Of a stretch of DNA of 64,000 nucleotides, positions 47,301-60,405 are shown in pieces. The position numbers were made by a program, and so were the translations under genes. The notes under the pieces were generated by a model. That model did not search any database, was not told the DNA's origin, and saw only the letters and a program-made list of their open reading frames with translations. Positions within the stretch are counted from its first letter, which is position 1. Every line of letters begins with the position of its first letter. Origin of the DNA: Rhynochetos jubatus (lineage: Eukaryota > Chordata > Aves > Eurypygiformes > Rhynochetidae); assembly GCA_027574665.1 (NCBI GenBank), contig CM050659.1, positions 625,001-689,000 of the forward strand, written 5' to 3'.

Positions 47301-50300
47301 TCTTGTCCCTTCTTGCTGCGCCTTTGCAGAGCACTGCGTGCCAGAGCAGCCGGATCGCTGTGTTGCTTGCAATCTCCAGTTCCAAGAGTGCCACAGTTCC
47401 TCGGCAACAGAAAGAGCTAGGAAGGAATTGCTTGCGCTGTTTTCTCTCGCTGTGCTCTAGCAGTTCGTTCCCTTTTCGGCAGAGCGCGGGACCGCTTGCA
47501 AAGCTTAGAAACAAACCTCTCCCTTTTCCTCCAAAAGGGAAAGAGCTACGAGAGAATTTCTTAGGGAAACCTTGTTTGTTTTGGCAGAGCACTGCATGCC
47601 TCTTAAGACAGAGCTCTGTATCCCCGGGAAAGTCGAAATCCACAGGGTCACCTTCTCTGTGCTAACAGGCTCGGAGAGGCTCGAATGCGCGGCTCGTTGA
47701 AGCGTCTGCCCGAACACGGCCATCTGAAGCAGCACTGTAATGCGACCAAACAGAAAGAGTTAGGAGAGAATTTCTTGTTCCTTCTTGCTGCGCCTTTGCA
47801 GAGCACTGCGTGCCAGAGCAGCCGGACCGCTGTGTTGCTTGCAATCTCCAGTTCCAACAGTGCCACAGTTCCTCGGCAACAGAAAGAGCTAGGAAGCAAT
47901 TGCTTACGCTGTTTTCTCTCGCTGTGCTCTAGCAGTTCGTTCCCTTTTCGGCAGAGCGCGGGACCGCTTGCAAAGCTTAGAAACAAACCTCTCCCTTTTC
48001 CTCCAAAAGGGAAAGAGCTACGAGAGAATTTCTTAGGGAAACCTTGTTTGTTTTGGCAGAGCACTGCATGCCTCTTAAGACAGAGCTCTGTATCCCCGGG
48101 AAAGTCGAAATCCACAGGGTCACCTTCTCTGTGCTAACAGGCTCGGAGAGGCTCGAATGCGCGGCTCGTTGAAGCGTCTGCCCGAACACGGACATCTGAA
48201 GCAGCACTGTAATGCGACCAAAGAGAAAGAGTTAGGAGAGAATTTCTTGTCCCTTCTTGCTGCGCCTTTGCAGAGCACTGCGTGCCAGAGCAGCCGGACC
48301 GCTGTGTTGCTTGCAATCTCCAGTTCCAACAGTGCCACAGTTCCTCGGCAACAGAAAGAGCTAGGAAGGAATTGCTTACGCTGTTTTCTCTCGCTGTGCT
48401 CTAGCAGTTCGTTCCCTTTTCGGCAGAGCGCGGGACCGCTTGCAAAGTTTAGAAACAAAGCTCTCCCTTTTCCTCCAAAAGGGAAAGAGCTACGAGAGAA
48501 TTTCTTAGGGAAACCTTGTTTGTTTTGGCAGAGCACTGCATGCCTCTTAAGACAGAGCTCTGTATCCCCGGGAAAGTCGAAATCCACAGGGTCACCTTCT
48601 CTGTGCTACCAGGCTCGGAGAGGCTCGAATGCGCGGCTCGTTGAAGCGTCTGCCCGAACACGGACATCTGAAGCAGCACTGTAATGCGACCAAAGAGAAA
48701 GACTTAGGAGAGAATTTCTTGTCCCTTCTTGCTGCGCCTTTGCAGAGCACTGCGTGCCAGAGCAGCCGGACCGCTGTGTTGCTTGCAATCTCCAGTTCCA
48801 ACAGTGCCACAGTTCCTCGGCAACAGAAAGAGCTAGGAAGGAATTGCTTACGCTGTTTTCTCTCGCTGTGCTCTAGCAGTTCGTTCCCTTTTCGGCAGAG
48901 CGCGGGACCGCTTGCAAAGTTTAGAAACAAACCTCTCCCTTTTCCTCCAAAAGGGAAAGAGCTAGGAGAGAATTTCTTAGGGAAACCTTGTTTGTTTTGG
49001 CAGAGCACTGCATGCCTCTTAAGACAGAGCTCTGTATCCCCGGGAAAGTCGAAATCCACAGGGTCACCTTCTCTGTGCTAACAGGCTCGGAGAGGCTCGA
49101 ATGCGCGGCTCGTTGAAGCGTCTGCCCGAACACGGCCATCTGAAGCAGCACTGTAATGCGACCAAACAGAAAGAGTTAGGAGAGAATTTCTTGTTCCTTC
49201 TTGCTGCGCCTTTGCAGAGCACTGCGTGCCAGAGCAGCCGGACCGCTGTGTTGCTTGCAATCTCCAGTTCCAACAGTGCCACAGTTCCTCGGCAACAGAA
49301 AGAGCTAGGAAGGAATTGCTTACGCTGTTTTCTCTCGCTGTGCTCTAGCAGTTCATTCCCTTTTCGGCAGAGCGCGGGACCGCTTGCAAAGCTTAGAAAC
49401 AAACCTCTCCCTTTTCCTCCAAAAGGGAAAGAGCTACGAGAGAATTTCTTAGGGAAACCTTGTTTGTTTTGGCAGAGCACTGCATGCCTCTTAAGACAGA
49501 GCTCTGTATCCCCGGGAAAGTCGAAATCCAGGGGGTCACCTTCTCTGTGCTAACAGGCTCGGAGAGGCTCGAATGCGCGGCTCGTTGAAGCGTCTGCCCG
49601 AACACGGACATCTGAAGCAGCACTGTAATGCGACCAAAGAGAAAGAGTTAGGAGAGAATTTCTTGTCCCTTCTTGCTGCGCCTTTGCAGAGCACTGCGTG
49701 CCAGAGCAGCCGGACCGCTGTGTTGCTTGCAATCTCCAGTTCCAACAGTGCCACAGTTCCTCGGCAACAGAAAGAGCTAGGAAGGAATTGCTTACGCTGT
49801 TTTCTCTCGCTGTGCTCTAGCAGTTCGTTCCCTTTTCGGCAGAGCGCGGGACCGCTTGCAAAGCTTAGAAACAAAGCTCTCCCTTTTCCTCCAAAAGGGA
49901 AAGAGCTACGAGAGAATTTCTTAGGGAAACCTTGTTTGTTTTGGCAGAGCACTGCATGCCTCTTAAGACAGAGCTCTGTATCCCCGGGAAAGTCGAAATC
50001 CACAGGGTCACCTTCTCTGTGCTAACAGGCTCGGAGAGGCTCGAATGCGCGGCTCGTTGAAGCGTCTGCCCGAACACGGCCATCTGAAGCAGCACTGTAA
50101 TGCGACCAAACAGAAAGACTTAGGAGAGAATTTCTTGTCCCTTCTTGCTGCGCCTTTGCAGAGCACTGCGTGCCAGAGCAGCCGTACCGCTGTGTTGCTT
50201 GCAATCTCCAGTTCCAACAGTGCCACAGTTCCTCGGCAACAGAAAGAGCTAGGAAGGAATTGCTTGCGCTGTTTTCTCTCGCTGTGCTCTAGCAGTTCGT

Positions 50301-52386
50301 TCCCTTTTCGGCAGAGCGCGGGACCGCTTGCAAAGCTTAGAAACAAACCTCTCCCTTTTCCTCCAAAAGGGAAAGAGCTACGAGAGAATTTCTTAGGGAA
50401 ACCTTGTTTGTTTTGGCAGAGCACTGCATGCCTCTTAAGACAGAGCTCTGTATCCCCGGGAAAGTCGAAATCCACAGGGTCACCTTCTCTGTGCTAACAG
50501 GCTCGGAGAGGCTCGAATGCGCGGCTCGTTGAAGCGTCTGCCCGAACACGGACATCTGAAGCAGCACTGTAATGCGACCAAACAGAAAGAGTTAGGAGAG
50601 AATTTCTTGTTCCTTCTTGCTGCGCCTTTGCAGAGCACTGCGTGCCAGAGCAGCCGGATCGCTGTGTTGCTTGCAATCTCCAGTTCCAACAGTGCCACAG
50701 TTCCTCGGCAACAGAAAGAGCTAGGAAGCAATTGCTTACGCTGTTTTCTCTCGCTGTGCTCTAGCAGTTCGTTCCCTTTTCGGCAGAGCGCGGGACCGCT
50801 TGCAAAGCTTAGAAACAAACCTCTCCCTTTTCCTCCAAAAGGGAAAGAGCTACGAGAGAATTTCTTAGGGAAACCTTGTTTGTTTTGGCAGAGCACTGCA
50901 TGCCTCTTAAGACAGAGCTCTGTATCCCCGGGAAAGTCGAAATCCACAGGGTCACCTTCTCTGTGCTAACAGGCTCGGAGAGGCTCGAATGCGCGGCTCG
51001 TTGAAGCGTCTGCCCGAACACGGACATCTGAAGCAGCACTGTAATGCGACCAAAGAGAAAGACTTAGGAGAGAATTTCTTGTCCCTTCTTGCTGCGCCTT
51101 TGCAGAGCACTGCGTGCCAGAGCAGCCGGACCGCTGTGTTGCTTGCAATCTCCAGTTCCAACAGTGCCACAGTTCCTCGGCAACAGAAAGAGCTAGGAAG
51201 GAATTGCTTACGCTGTTTTCTCTCGCTGTGCTCTAGCAGTTCGTTCCCTTTTCGGCAGAGCGCGGGACCGCTTGCAAAGTTTAGAAACAAAGCTCTCCCT
51301 TTTCCTCCAAAAGGGAAAGAGCTACGAGAGAATTTCTTAGGGAAACCTTGTTTGTTTTGGCAGAGCACTGCATGCCTCTTAAGACAGAGCTCTGTATCCC
51401 CGGGAAAGTCGAAATCCACAGGGTCACCTTCTCTGTGCTACCAGGCTCGGAGAGGCTCGAATGCGCGGCTCGTTGAAGCGTCTGCCCGAACACGGACATC
51501 TGAAGCAGCACTGTAATGCGACCAAAGAGAAAGACTTAGGAGAGAATTTCTTGTCCCTTCTTGCTGCGCCTTTGCAGAGCACTGCGTGCCAGAGCAGCCG
51601 GACCGCTGTGTTGCTTGCAATCTCCAGTTCCAACAGTGCCACAGTTCCTCGGCAACAGAAAGAGCTAGGAAGGAATTGCTTACGCTGTTTTCTCTCGCTG
51701 TGCTCTAGCAGTTCGTTCCCTTTTCGGCAGAGCGCGGGACCGCTTGCAAAGTTTAGAAACAAACCTCTCCCTTTTCCTCCAAAAGGGAAAGAGCTAGGAG
51801 AGAATTTCTTAGGGAAACCTTGTTTGTTTTGGCAGAGCACTGCATGCCTCTTAAGACAGAGCTCTGTATCCCCGGGAAAGTCGAAATCCACAGGGTCACC
51901 TTCTCTGTGCTAACAGGCTCGGAGAGGCTCGAATGCGCGGCTCGTTGAAGCGTCTGCCCGAACACGGCCATCTGAAGCAGCACTGTAATGCGACCAAACA
52001 GAAAGAGTTAGGAGAGAATTTCTTGTCCCTTCTTGCTGCGCCTTTGCAGAGCACTGCGTGCCAGAGCAGCCGGACCGCTGTGTTGCTTGCAATCTCCAGT
52101 TCCAACAGTGCCACAGTTCCTCGGCAACAGAAAGAGCTAGGAAGGAATTGCTTACGCTGTTTTCTCTCGCTGTGCTCTAGCAGTTCATTCCCTTTTCGGC
52201 AGAGCGCGGGACCGCTTGCAAAGCTTAGAAACAAACCTCTCCCTTTTCCTCCAAAAGGGAAAGAGCTACGAGAGAATTTCTTAGGGAAACCTTGTTTGTT
52301 TTGGCAGAGCACTGCATGCCTCTTAAGACAGAGCTCTGTATCCCCGGGAAAGTCGAAATCCACAGGGTCACCTTCTCTGTGCTAAC
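44363..52386. repeat. Recurrent multi-unit block in three versions (M95-M101, M102-M107, M108-M111)
   Basis: Each version begins with a unit carrying cttgttcctt and aagcaattg (M95, M102, M108), then has a unit ending in gctaccagg (M97, M103, M109), a unit with aaagttta and gctaggag (M98, M104, M110) and a unit with agttcattccc (M99, M105, M111). The first version is seven units long (M96 is extra), the second six, and the third is cut after four by the change to the right variant region. M83 and M95, exactly twelve units apart, carry the same variant string, as do M91 and M99, eight units apart. Confidence 0.75.
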
Positions 52387-54275
52387 AGGCTCGGAGAGGC
52401 TCGAATGCGCGGCTCGTTGAAGCGTCTGCCCAAACACGGCCATCTGAAGCAGCACTCTAATGCGACCAAACAGAAAGAGTTAGGAGAGAATTTCTTGTCC
52501 CTTCTTGCTGCGCCTTTGAAGAGCACTGCGTGCCAGAGCAGCCGGATCGCTGTGTTGCTTGCAATCTCTAGTTCCAACAGTGCCACAGTTCCTCGGCAAC
52601 AGAAAGAGCTAGGAAGCAATTGCTTGCGCTGTTTTCTCTCGCTGTGCTCTAGCAGTTCGTTCCCTTTTCGGCAGAGCGCGGGACCGCTTGCAAAGCTTAG
52701 AAACAAAGCTCTCCCTTTTCCTCCAAAAGGGAAAGAGCTACGAGAGAATTTCTTAGGGAAACCTTGTTTGTTTTGGCAGAGCACTGCATGCCTCTTAAGA
52801 CAGAGCTCTGTATCCCCGGGAAAGTCGAAATCCACAGGGTCACCTTCTCTGTGCTAACAGGCTCGGAGAGGCTCGAATGCGCGGCTCGTTGAAGCGTCTG
52901 CCCGAACATGGAAATCTAAAGCAGCACTGTAATGCGACCAAACAGAAAGAGTTAGGAGAGAATTTCTTGTCCCTTCTTGCTGCGCCTTTGCAGAGCACTG
53001 CGTGCCAGAGCAGCCGGATCGCTGTGTTGCTTGCAATCTCCAGTTCCAACAGTGCCACAGTTCCTCGGCAACAGAAAGAGCTAGGAAGGACTTGCTTACG
53101 CTGTTTTCTCTCGCTGTGCTCTAGCAGTTCGTTCCCTTTTCGGCAGAGCGCGGGACCGCTTGCAAAGCTTAGAAACAAACCTCTCCCTTTTCCTCCAAAA
53201 GGGAAAGAGCTAGGAGAGAATTTCTTAGGGAAACCTTGTTTGTTTTGGCAGAGCACTGCATGCCTCTTAAGACAGAGCTCTGTATCCCCGGGAAAGTCGA
53301 AATCCACAGGGTCACCTTCTCTGTGCTAACAGGCTCGGAGAGGCTGGAATGCGCGGCTCGTTGAAGCGTCTGCCCGAACACGGACATCTGAAGCAGCACT
53401 GTAATGCGACCAAACAGAAAGAGTTAGGAGAGAATTTCTTGTCCCTTCTTGCTGCGCCTTTGCAGAGCACTGCGTGCCAGAGCAGTCGGATCGCTGTGTT
53501 GCTTGCAATCTCCAGTTCCAACAGTGCCACAGTTCCTCGGCAACAGAAAGAGCTAGGAAGGAATTGCTTACGCTGTTTTCTCTCGCTGTGCTCTATCAGT
53601 TCGTTCCCTTTTCGGCAGAGCGCGGGACCGCTTGCAAAGCTTAGAAACAAACCTCTCCCTTTTCCTCCAAAAGGGAAAGAGCTAGGAGAGAATTTCTTAG
53701 GGAAACCTTGTTTGTTTTGGCAGAGCACCACTGTGCCTCTTAAGACAGAGCTCTGTATCCCCGGGAAAGTCGAAATCCACAGGGTCACCTTCTCTGTGCT
53801 AACAGGCTCGGAGAGGCTCGAATGCGCGGCTCATTGAAGCGTCTGCCCGAACACGGCCATCTGAAGCAGCACTGTAATGCGACCAAACAGAAAGAGTTAG
53901 GAGAGAATTTCTTGTCCCTTCTTGCTGCGCCTTTGCAGAGCACTGCGTGCCAGAGCAGCCGGATCGCTGTGTTGCTTGCAATCTCCAGTTCCAACAGTGC
54001 CACAGTTCCTCGGCAACAGAAAGAGCTAGGAAGGAATTGCTTACGCTGTTTTCTCTCGCTGTGCTCTAGCAGTTCCTTCCCTTTTCGGCAGAGCGCGGGA
54101 CCGCTTGCAAAGCTTAGAAACAAACCTCTCCCTTTTCCTCCAAAAGGGAAAGAGCTACGAGAGAATTTCTTAGCGAAACCTTGTTTGTTTTGGCAGAGCA
54201 CTGCATGCCTCTTAAGACAGAGCTCTGTATCCCCAGGAAAGTCGAAATCCACAGGGTCACCTTCTCTGTGCTAAC

Positions 54276-56160
54276 AGGCTCCGAGAGGCTCGAATGCGCA
54301 GCTCGTTGAAGCGTCTGCCCGAACACGGACATCTAAAGCAGCACTGTAATGCGACCAAACAGAAAGAGTTAGGAGAGAATTTCTTGTTCCTTCTTGCTGC
54401 GCCTTTGCAGAGCACTGCGTGCCAGAGCAGCCGGACCGCTGTGTTGCTTGCAATCTCCAGTTCCAACAGTGCCACAGTTCCTCGGCAACAGAAAGAGCTA
54501 GGAAGGAATTGCTTACGCTGTTTTCTCTCGCTGTGCTCTAGCAGTTCGTTCCCTTTTCGGCAGAGCGCGGGACCGCTTGCAAAGCTTAGAAACAAAGCTC
54601 TCCCTTTTCCTCCAAAAGGGAAAGAGCTACGAGAGAATTTCTTAGGGAAACCTTGTTTGTTTTGGCAGAGCACTGCATGCCTCTTAAGACAGAGCTCTGT
54701 ATCCCCGGGAAAGTCGAAATCCACAGGGTCACCTTCTCTGTGCTAACAGGCTCGGAGAGGCTCGAATGCGCGGCTCGTTGAAGCGTCTGCCCGAACATGG
54801 AAATCTAAAGCAGCACTGTAATGCGACCAAACAGAAAGAGTTAGGAGAGAATTTCTTGTCCCTTCTTGCTGCGCCTTTGCAGAGCACTGCGTGCCAGAGC
54901 AGCCGGATCGCTGTGTTGCTTGCAATCTCCAGTTCCAACAGTGCCACAGTTCCTCGGCAACAGAAAGAGCTAGGAAGGACTTGCTTACGCTGTTTTCTCT
55001 CGCTGTGCTCTAGCAGTTCGTTCCCTTTTCGGCAGAGCGCGGGACCGCTTGCAAAGCTTAGAAACAAACCTCTCCCTTTTCCTCCAAAAGGGAAAGAGCT
55101 ACGAGAGAATTTCTTAGGGAAACCTTGTTTGTTTTGGCAGAGCACTGCATGCCTCTTAAGACAGAGCTCTGTATCCCCGGGAAAGTCGAAATCCACAGGG
55201 TCACCTTCTCTGTGCTAACAGGCTCGGAGAGGCTGGAATGCGCGGCTCGTTGAAGCGTCTGCCCGAACACGGCCATCTGAAGCAGCACTGTAATGCGACC
55301 AAACAGAAAGAGTTAGGAGAGAATTTCTTGTCCCTTCTTGCTGCGCCTTTGCAGAGCACTGCGTGCCAGAGCAGCCGGATCGCTGTGTTGCTTGCAATCT
55401 CCACTTCCAACAGTGCCACAGTTCCTCGGCAACAGAAAGAGCTAGGAAGGAATTGCTTACGCTGTTTTCTCTCGCTGTGCTCTAGCAGTTCGTTCCCTTT
55501 TCGGCAGAGCGCGGGACCGCTTGCAAAGCTTAGAAACAAACCTCTCCCTTTTCCTCCAAAAGGGAAAGAGCTAGGAGAGAATTTCTTAGGGAAACCTTGT
55601 TTGTTTTGGCAGAGCACCACTGTGCCTCTTAAGACAGAGCTCTGTATCCCCGGGAAAGTCGAAATCCACAGGGTCAGCTTCTCTGTGCTAACAGGCTCGG
55701 AGAGGCTCGAATGCGCGGCTCGTTGAAGCGTCTGCCCGAACACGGACATCTAAAGCAGCACTGTAATGCGACCAAACAGAAAGAGTTAGGAGAGAATTTC
55801 TTGTCCCTTCTTGCTGCGCCTTTGCAGAGCACTGCGTGCCAGAGCAGCCGGATCGCTGTGTTGCTTGCAATCTCTAGTTCCAACAGTGCCACAGTTCCTC
55901 GGCAACAGAAAGAGCTAGGAAGCAATTGCTTGCGCTGTTTTCTCTCGCTGTGCTCTAGCAGTTCGTTCCCTTTTCGGCAGAGCGCGGGACCGCTTGCAAA
56001 GCTTAGAAACAAACCTCTCCCTTTTCCTCCAAAAGGGAAAGAGCTACGAGAGAATTTCTTAGTGAAACTTTGTTTTGGCAGAGCACTGCATGCCTCTTAA
56101 GACAGAGCTCTGTATCCCCGGGAAAGTCGAAATCCACAGGGTCACCTTCTCTGTGCTAAC
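54276..56160. repeat. Four-unit block M116-M119, copy 1
   Basis: Marks in order: M116 gctccgag, gcgcagctc, cttgttcctt and aaagctct; M117 aacatggaaatc and aaggacttg; M118 gctggaatg, ccacttcc, gctaggag, caccactgtg and gtcagcttc; M119 ctctagttcc, aagcaattgcttgcg and the 4-bp deletion. The block contains one 473-bp and one 468-bp unit. It recurs at 58522-60405, about 4246 bp downstream. Confidence 0.82.
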
Positions 56161-58521
56161 AGGCTCGGAGAGGCTCGAATGCGCGGCTCGTTGAAGCGTC
56201 TGCCCGAACACGGCCATCTGAAGCAGCACTGTAATGCGACCAAACAGAAAGAGTTAGGAGAGAATTTCTTGTCCCTTCTTGCTGCGCCTTTGCAGAGCAC
56301 TGCGTGCCAGAGCAGCCGGATCGCTGTGTTGCTTGCAATCTCCAGTTCCAACAGTGCCACAGTTCCTCGGCAACAGAAAGAGCTAGGAAGGAATTGCTTA
56401 CGCTGTTTTCTCTCGCTGTGCTCTAGCAGTTCGTTCCCTTTTCGACAGAGCGTGGGACCGCTTGCAAAGCTTAGAAACAAAGCTCTCCCTTTTCCTCCAA
56501 AAGGGAAAGAGCTACGAGAGAATTTCTTAGGGAAACCTTGTTTGTTTTGGCAGAGCACTGCATGCCTCTTAAGACAGAGCTCTGTATCCCCGGGAAAGTC
56601 GAAATCCACAGGGTCACCTTCTCTGTGCTAACAGGCTCGGAGGGGCTCGAATGCGCGGCTCGTTGAAGCGTCTGCCCGAACACGGACATCTGAAGCAGCA
56701 CTGTAATGCGACCAAACAGAAAGAGTTAGGAGAGAATTTCTTGTCCCTTCTTGCTGCGCCTTTGCAGAGCACTGCGTGCCAGAGCAGCCGGATCGCTGTG
56801 TTGCTTGCAATCTCCAGTTCCAACAGTGCCACAGTTCCTCGGCAACAGAAAGAGCTAGGAAGGACTTGCTTGCGCTGTTTTCTCTCGCTGTGCTCTAGCA
56901 GTTCCTTCCCTTTTCGGCAGAGCGCGGGACCGCTTGCAAAGCTTAGAAACAAAGCTCTCCCTTTTCCTCCAAAAGGGAAAGAGCTACGAGAGAATTTCTT
57001 AGCGAAACCTTGTTTGTTTTGGCAGAGCACTGCATGCCTCTTAAGACAGAGCTCTGTATCCCCAGGAAAGTCGAAATCCACAGGGTCACCTTCTCTGTGC
57101 TAACAGGCTCCGAGAGGCTCGAATGCGCAGCTCGTTGAAGCGTCTGCCCGAACACGGACATCTAAAGCAGCACTGTAATGCGACCAAACAGAAAGAGTTA
57201 GGAGAGAATTTCTTGTCCCTTCTTGCTGCGCCTTTGCAGAGCACTGCGTGCCAGAGCAGCCGGACCGCTGTGTTGCTTGCAATCTCCAGTTCCAACAGTG
57301 CCACAGTTCCTCGGCAACAGAAAGAGCTAGGAAGGAATTGCTTACGCTGTTTTCTCTCGCTGTGCTCTAGCAGTTCGTTCCCTTTTCGGCAGAGCGCGGG
57401 ACCGCTTGCAAAGCTTAGAAACAAAGCTCTCCCTTTTCCTCCAAAAGGGAAAGAGCTACGAGAGAATTTCTTAGGGAAACCTTGTTTGTTTTGGCAGAGC
57501 ACTGCATGCCTCTTAAGACAGAGCTCTGTATCCCCGGGAAAGTCGAAATCCACAGGGTCACCATCTCTGTGCTAACAGGCTCGGAGAGGCTGGAATGCGC
57601 GGCTCGTTGAAGCGTCTGCCCGAACATGGAAATCTAAAGCAGCACTGTAATGCGACCAAACAGAAAGAGTTAGGAGAGAATTTCTTGTCCCTTCTTGCTG
57701 CGCCTTTGCAGAGCACTGCGTGCCAGAGCAGCCGGATCGCTGTGTTGCTTGCAATCTCCAGTTCCAACAGTGCCACAGTTCCTCGGCAACAGAAAGAGCT
57801 AGGAAGGACTTGCTTACGCTGTTTTCTCTCGCTGTGCTCTAGCAGTTCGTTCCCTTTTCGGCAGAGCGCGGGACCGCTTGCAAAGCTTAGAAACAAACCT
57901 CTCCCTTTTCCTCCAAAAGGGAAAGAGCTAGGAGAGAATTTCTTAGGGAAACCTTGTTTGTTTTGGCAGAGCACTGCATGCCTCTTAAGACAGAGCTCTG
58001 TATCCCCGGGAAAGTCGAAATCCACAGGGTCACCTTCTCTGTGCTAACAGGCTCGGAGAGGCTGGAATGCGCGGCTCGTTGAAGCGTCTGCCCGAACACG
58101 GACATCTGAAGCAGCACTGTAATGCGACCAAACAGAAAGAGTTAGGAGAGAATTTCTTGTCCCTTCTTGCTGCGCCTTTGCAGAGCACTGCGTGCCAGAG
58201 CAGTCGGATCGCTGTGTTGCTTGCAATCTCCAGTTCCAACAGTGCCACAGTTCCTCGGCAACAGAAAGAGCTAGGAAGGAATTGCTTACGCTGTTTTCTC
58301 TCGCTGTGCTCTATCAGTTCGTTCCCTTTTCGGCAGAGCGCGGGACCGCTTGCAAAGCTTAGAAACAAACCTCTCCCTTTTCCTCCAAAAGGGAAAGAGC
58401 TAGGAGAGAATTTCTTAGGGAAACCTTGTTTGTTTTGGCAGAGCACCACTGTGCCTCTTAAGACAGAGCTCTGTATCCCCGGGAAAGTCGAAATCCACAG
58501 GGTCACCTTCTCTGTGCTAAC

Positions 58522-60405
58522 AGGCTCCGAGAGGCTCGAATGCGCAGCTCGTTGAAGCGTCTGCCCGAACACGGACATCTAAAGCAGCACTGTAATGCGA
58601 CCAAACAGAAAGAGTTAGGAGAGAATTTCTTGTTCCTTCTTGCTGCGCCTTTGCAGAGCACTGCGTGCCAGAGCAGCCGGACCGCTGTGTTGCTTGCAAT
58701 CTCCAGTTCCAACAGTGCCACAGTTCCTCGGCAACAGAAAGAGCTAGGAAGGAATTGCTTACGCTGTTTTCTCTCGCTGTGCTCTAGCAGTTCGTTCCCT
58801 TTTCGGCAGAGCGCGGGACCGCTTGCAAAGCTTAGAAACAAAGCTCTCCCTTTTCCTCCAAAAGGGAAAGAGCTACGAGAGAATTTCTTAGGAAACCTTG
58901 TTTGTTTTGGCAGAGCACTGCATGCCTCTTAAGACAGAGCTCTGTATCCCCGGGAAAGTCGAAATCCACAGGGTCACCTTCTCTGTGCTAACAGGCTCGG
59001 AGAGGCTCGAATGCGCGGCTCGTTGAAGCGTCTGCCCGAACATGGAAATCTAAAGCAGCACTGTAATGCGACCAAACAGAAAGAGTTAGGAGAGAATTTC
59101 TTGTCCCTTCTTGCTGCGCCTTTGCAGAGCACTGCGTGCCAGAGCAGCCGGATCGCTGTGTTGCTTGCAATCTCCAGTTCCAACAGTGCCACAGTTCCTC
59201 GGCAACAGAAAGAGCTAGGAAGGACTTGCTTACGCTGTTTTCTCTCGCTGTGCTCTAGCAGTTCGTTCCCTTTTCGGCAGAGCGCGGGACCGCTTGCAAA
59301 GCTTAGAAACAAACCTCTCCCTTTTCCTCCAAAAGGGAAAGAGCTACGAGAGAATTTCTTAGGGAAACCTTGTTTGTTTTGGCAGAGCACTGCATGCCTC
59401 TTAAGACAGAGCTCTGTATCCCCGGGAAAGTCGAAATCCACAGGGTCACCTTCTCTGTGCTAACAGGCTCGGAGAGGCTGGAATGCGCGGCTCGTTGAAG
59501 CGTCTGCCCGAACACGGACATCTGAAGCAGCACTGTAATGCGACCAAACAGAAAGAGTTAGGAGAGAATTTCTTGTCCCTTCTTGCTGCGCCTTTGCAGA
59601 GCACTGCGTGCCAGAGCAGCCGGATCGCTGTGTTGCTTGCAATCTCCACTTCCAACAGTGCCACAGTTCCTCGGCAACAGAAAGAGCTAGGAAGGAATTG
59701 CTTACGCTGTTTTCTCTCGCTGTGCTCTAGCAGTTCGTTCCCTTTTCGGCAGAGCGCGGGACCGCTTGCAAAGCTTAGAAACAAACCTCTCCCTTTTCCT
59801 CCAAAAGGGAAAGAGCTAGGAGAGAATTTCTTAGGGAAACCTTGTTTGTTTTGGCAGAGCACCACTGTGCCTCTTAAGACAGAGCTCTGTATCCCCGGGA
59901 AAGTCGAAATCCACAGGGTCAGCTTCTCTGTGCTAACAGGCTCGGAGAGGCTCGAATGCGCGGCTCGTTGAAGCGTCTGCCCGAACACGGACATCTAAAG
60001 CAGCACTGTAATGCGACCAAACAGAAAGAGTTAGGAGAGAATTTCTTGTCCCTTCTTGCTGCGCCTTTGCAGAGCACTGCGTGCCAGAGCAGCCGGACCG
60101 CTGTGTTGCTTGCAATCTCTAGTTCCAACAGTGCCACAGTTCCTCGGCAACAGAAAGAGCTAGGAAGCAATTGCTTACACTGTTTTCTCTCGCTGTGCTC
60201 TAGCAGTTCGTTCCCTTTTCGGCAGAGCGCGGGACCGCTTGCAAAGCTTAGAAACAAACCTCTCCCTTTTCCTCCAAAAGGGAAAGAGCTACGAGAGAAT
60301 TTCTTAGTGAAACTTTGTTTTGGCAGAGCACTGCATGCCTCTTAAGACAGAGCTCTGTATCCCCGGGAAAGTCGAAATCCACAGGGTCACCTTCTCTGTG
60401 CTAAC
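58522..60405. repeat. Four-unit block M125-M128, copy 2 of M116-M119
   Basis: All the order-specific marks of 54276-56160 are repeated, including the 473-bp third unit and the 468-bp fourth unit. Differences are a missing g in M125 (cttaggaaacc near 58890), cggacatctg in place of cggccatctg in M127, and gaccgc with cttacactg in M128. The unit pair immediately upstream of copy 2 (M123-M124, 57577-58521) matches M113-M114 (52859-53803) by cagtcgg and ctctatcag, so the ancestral duplication was larger and has been rearranged. Confidence 0.8.

Larger units (their letters stand above)
24539..52386. repeat. Middle variant region, units M53-M111
   Basis: All units here are exactly 472 bp. Variants largely private to this region are agactta at p93 (M57, M63, M78, M84-M90, M93, M96-M98, M104, M107, M109, M110), aaagttta at p310 (M67 to M110, 18 units), cagccgtacc at p159 (M68, M71, M75, M80, M107), aatgcaacc at p78 (M59, M69, M72) and agttcattccc at p273 (M91, M99, M105, M111). 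Most units carry gaccgc at p161 and aaagagaaag at p85, so the regional consensus differs from that of the flanks. Confidence 0.6.
17459..53330. repeat. Core of 76 consecutive units of exactly 472 bp (M38-M113)
   Basis: From M38 to the start of M114 the spacing of the unit landmark atgcgcggctc is 472 bp without exception (76 x 472 = 35872). Substitutions are frequent in this stretch but no net length change survives. Flanking stretches have three indel units in the first 17.5 kb and ten in the last 10.7 kb. Confidence 0.88.
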
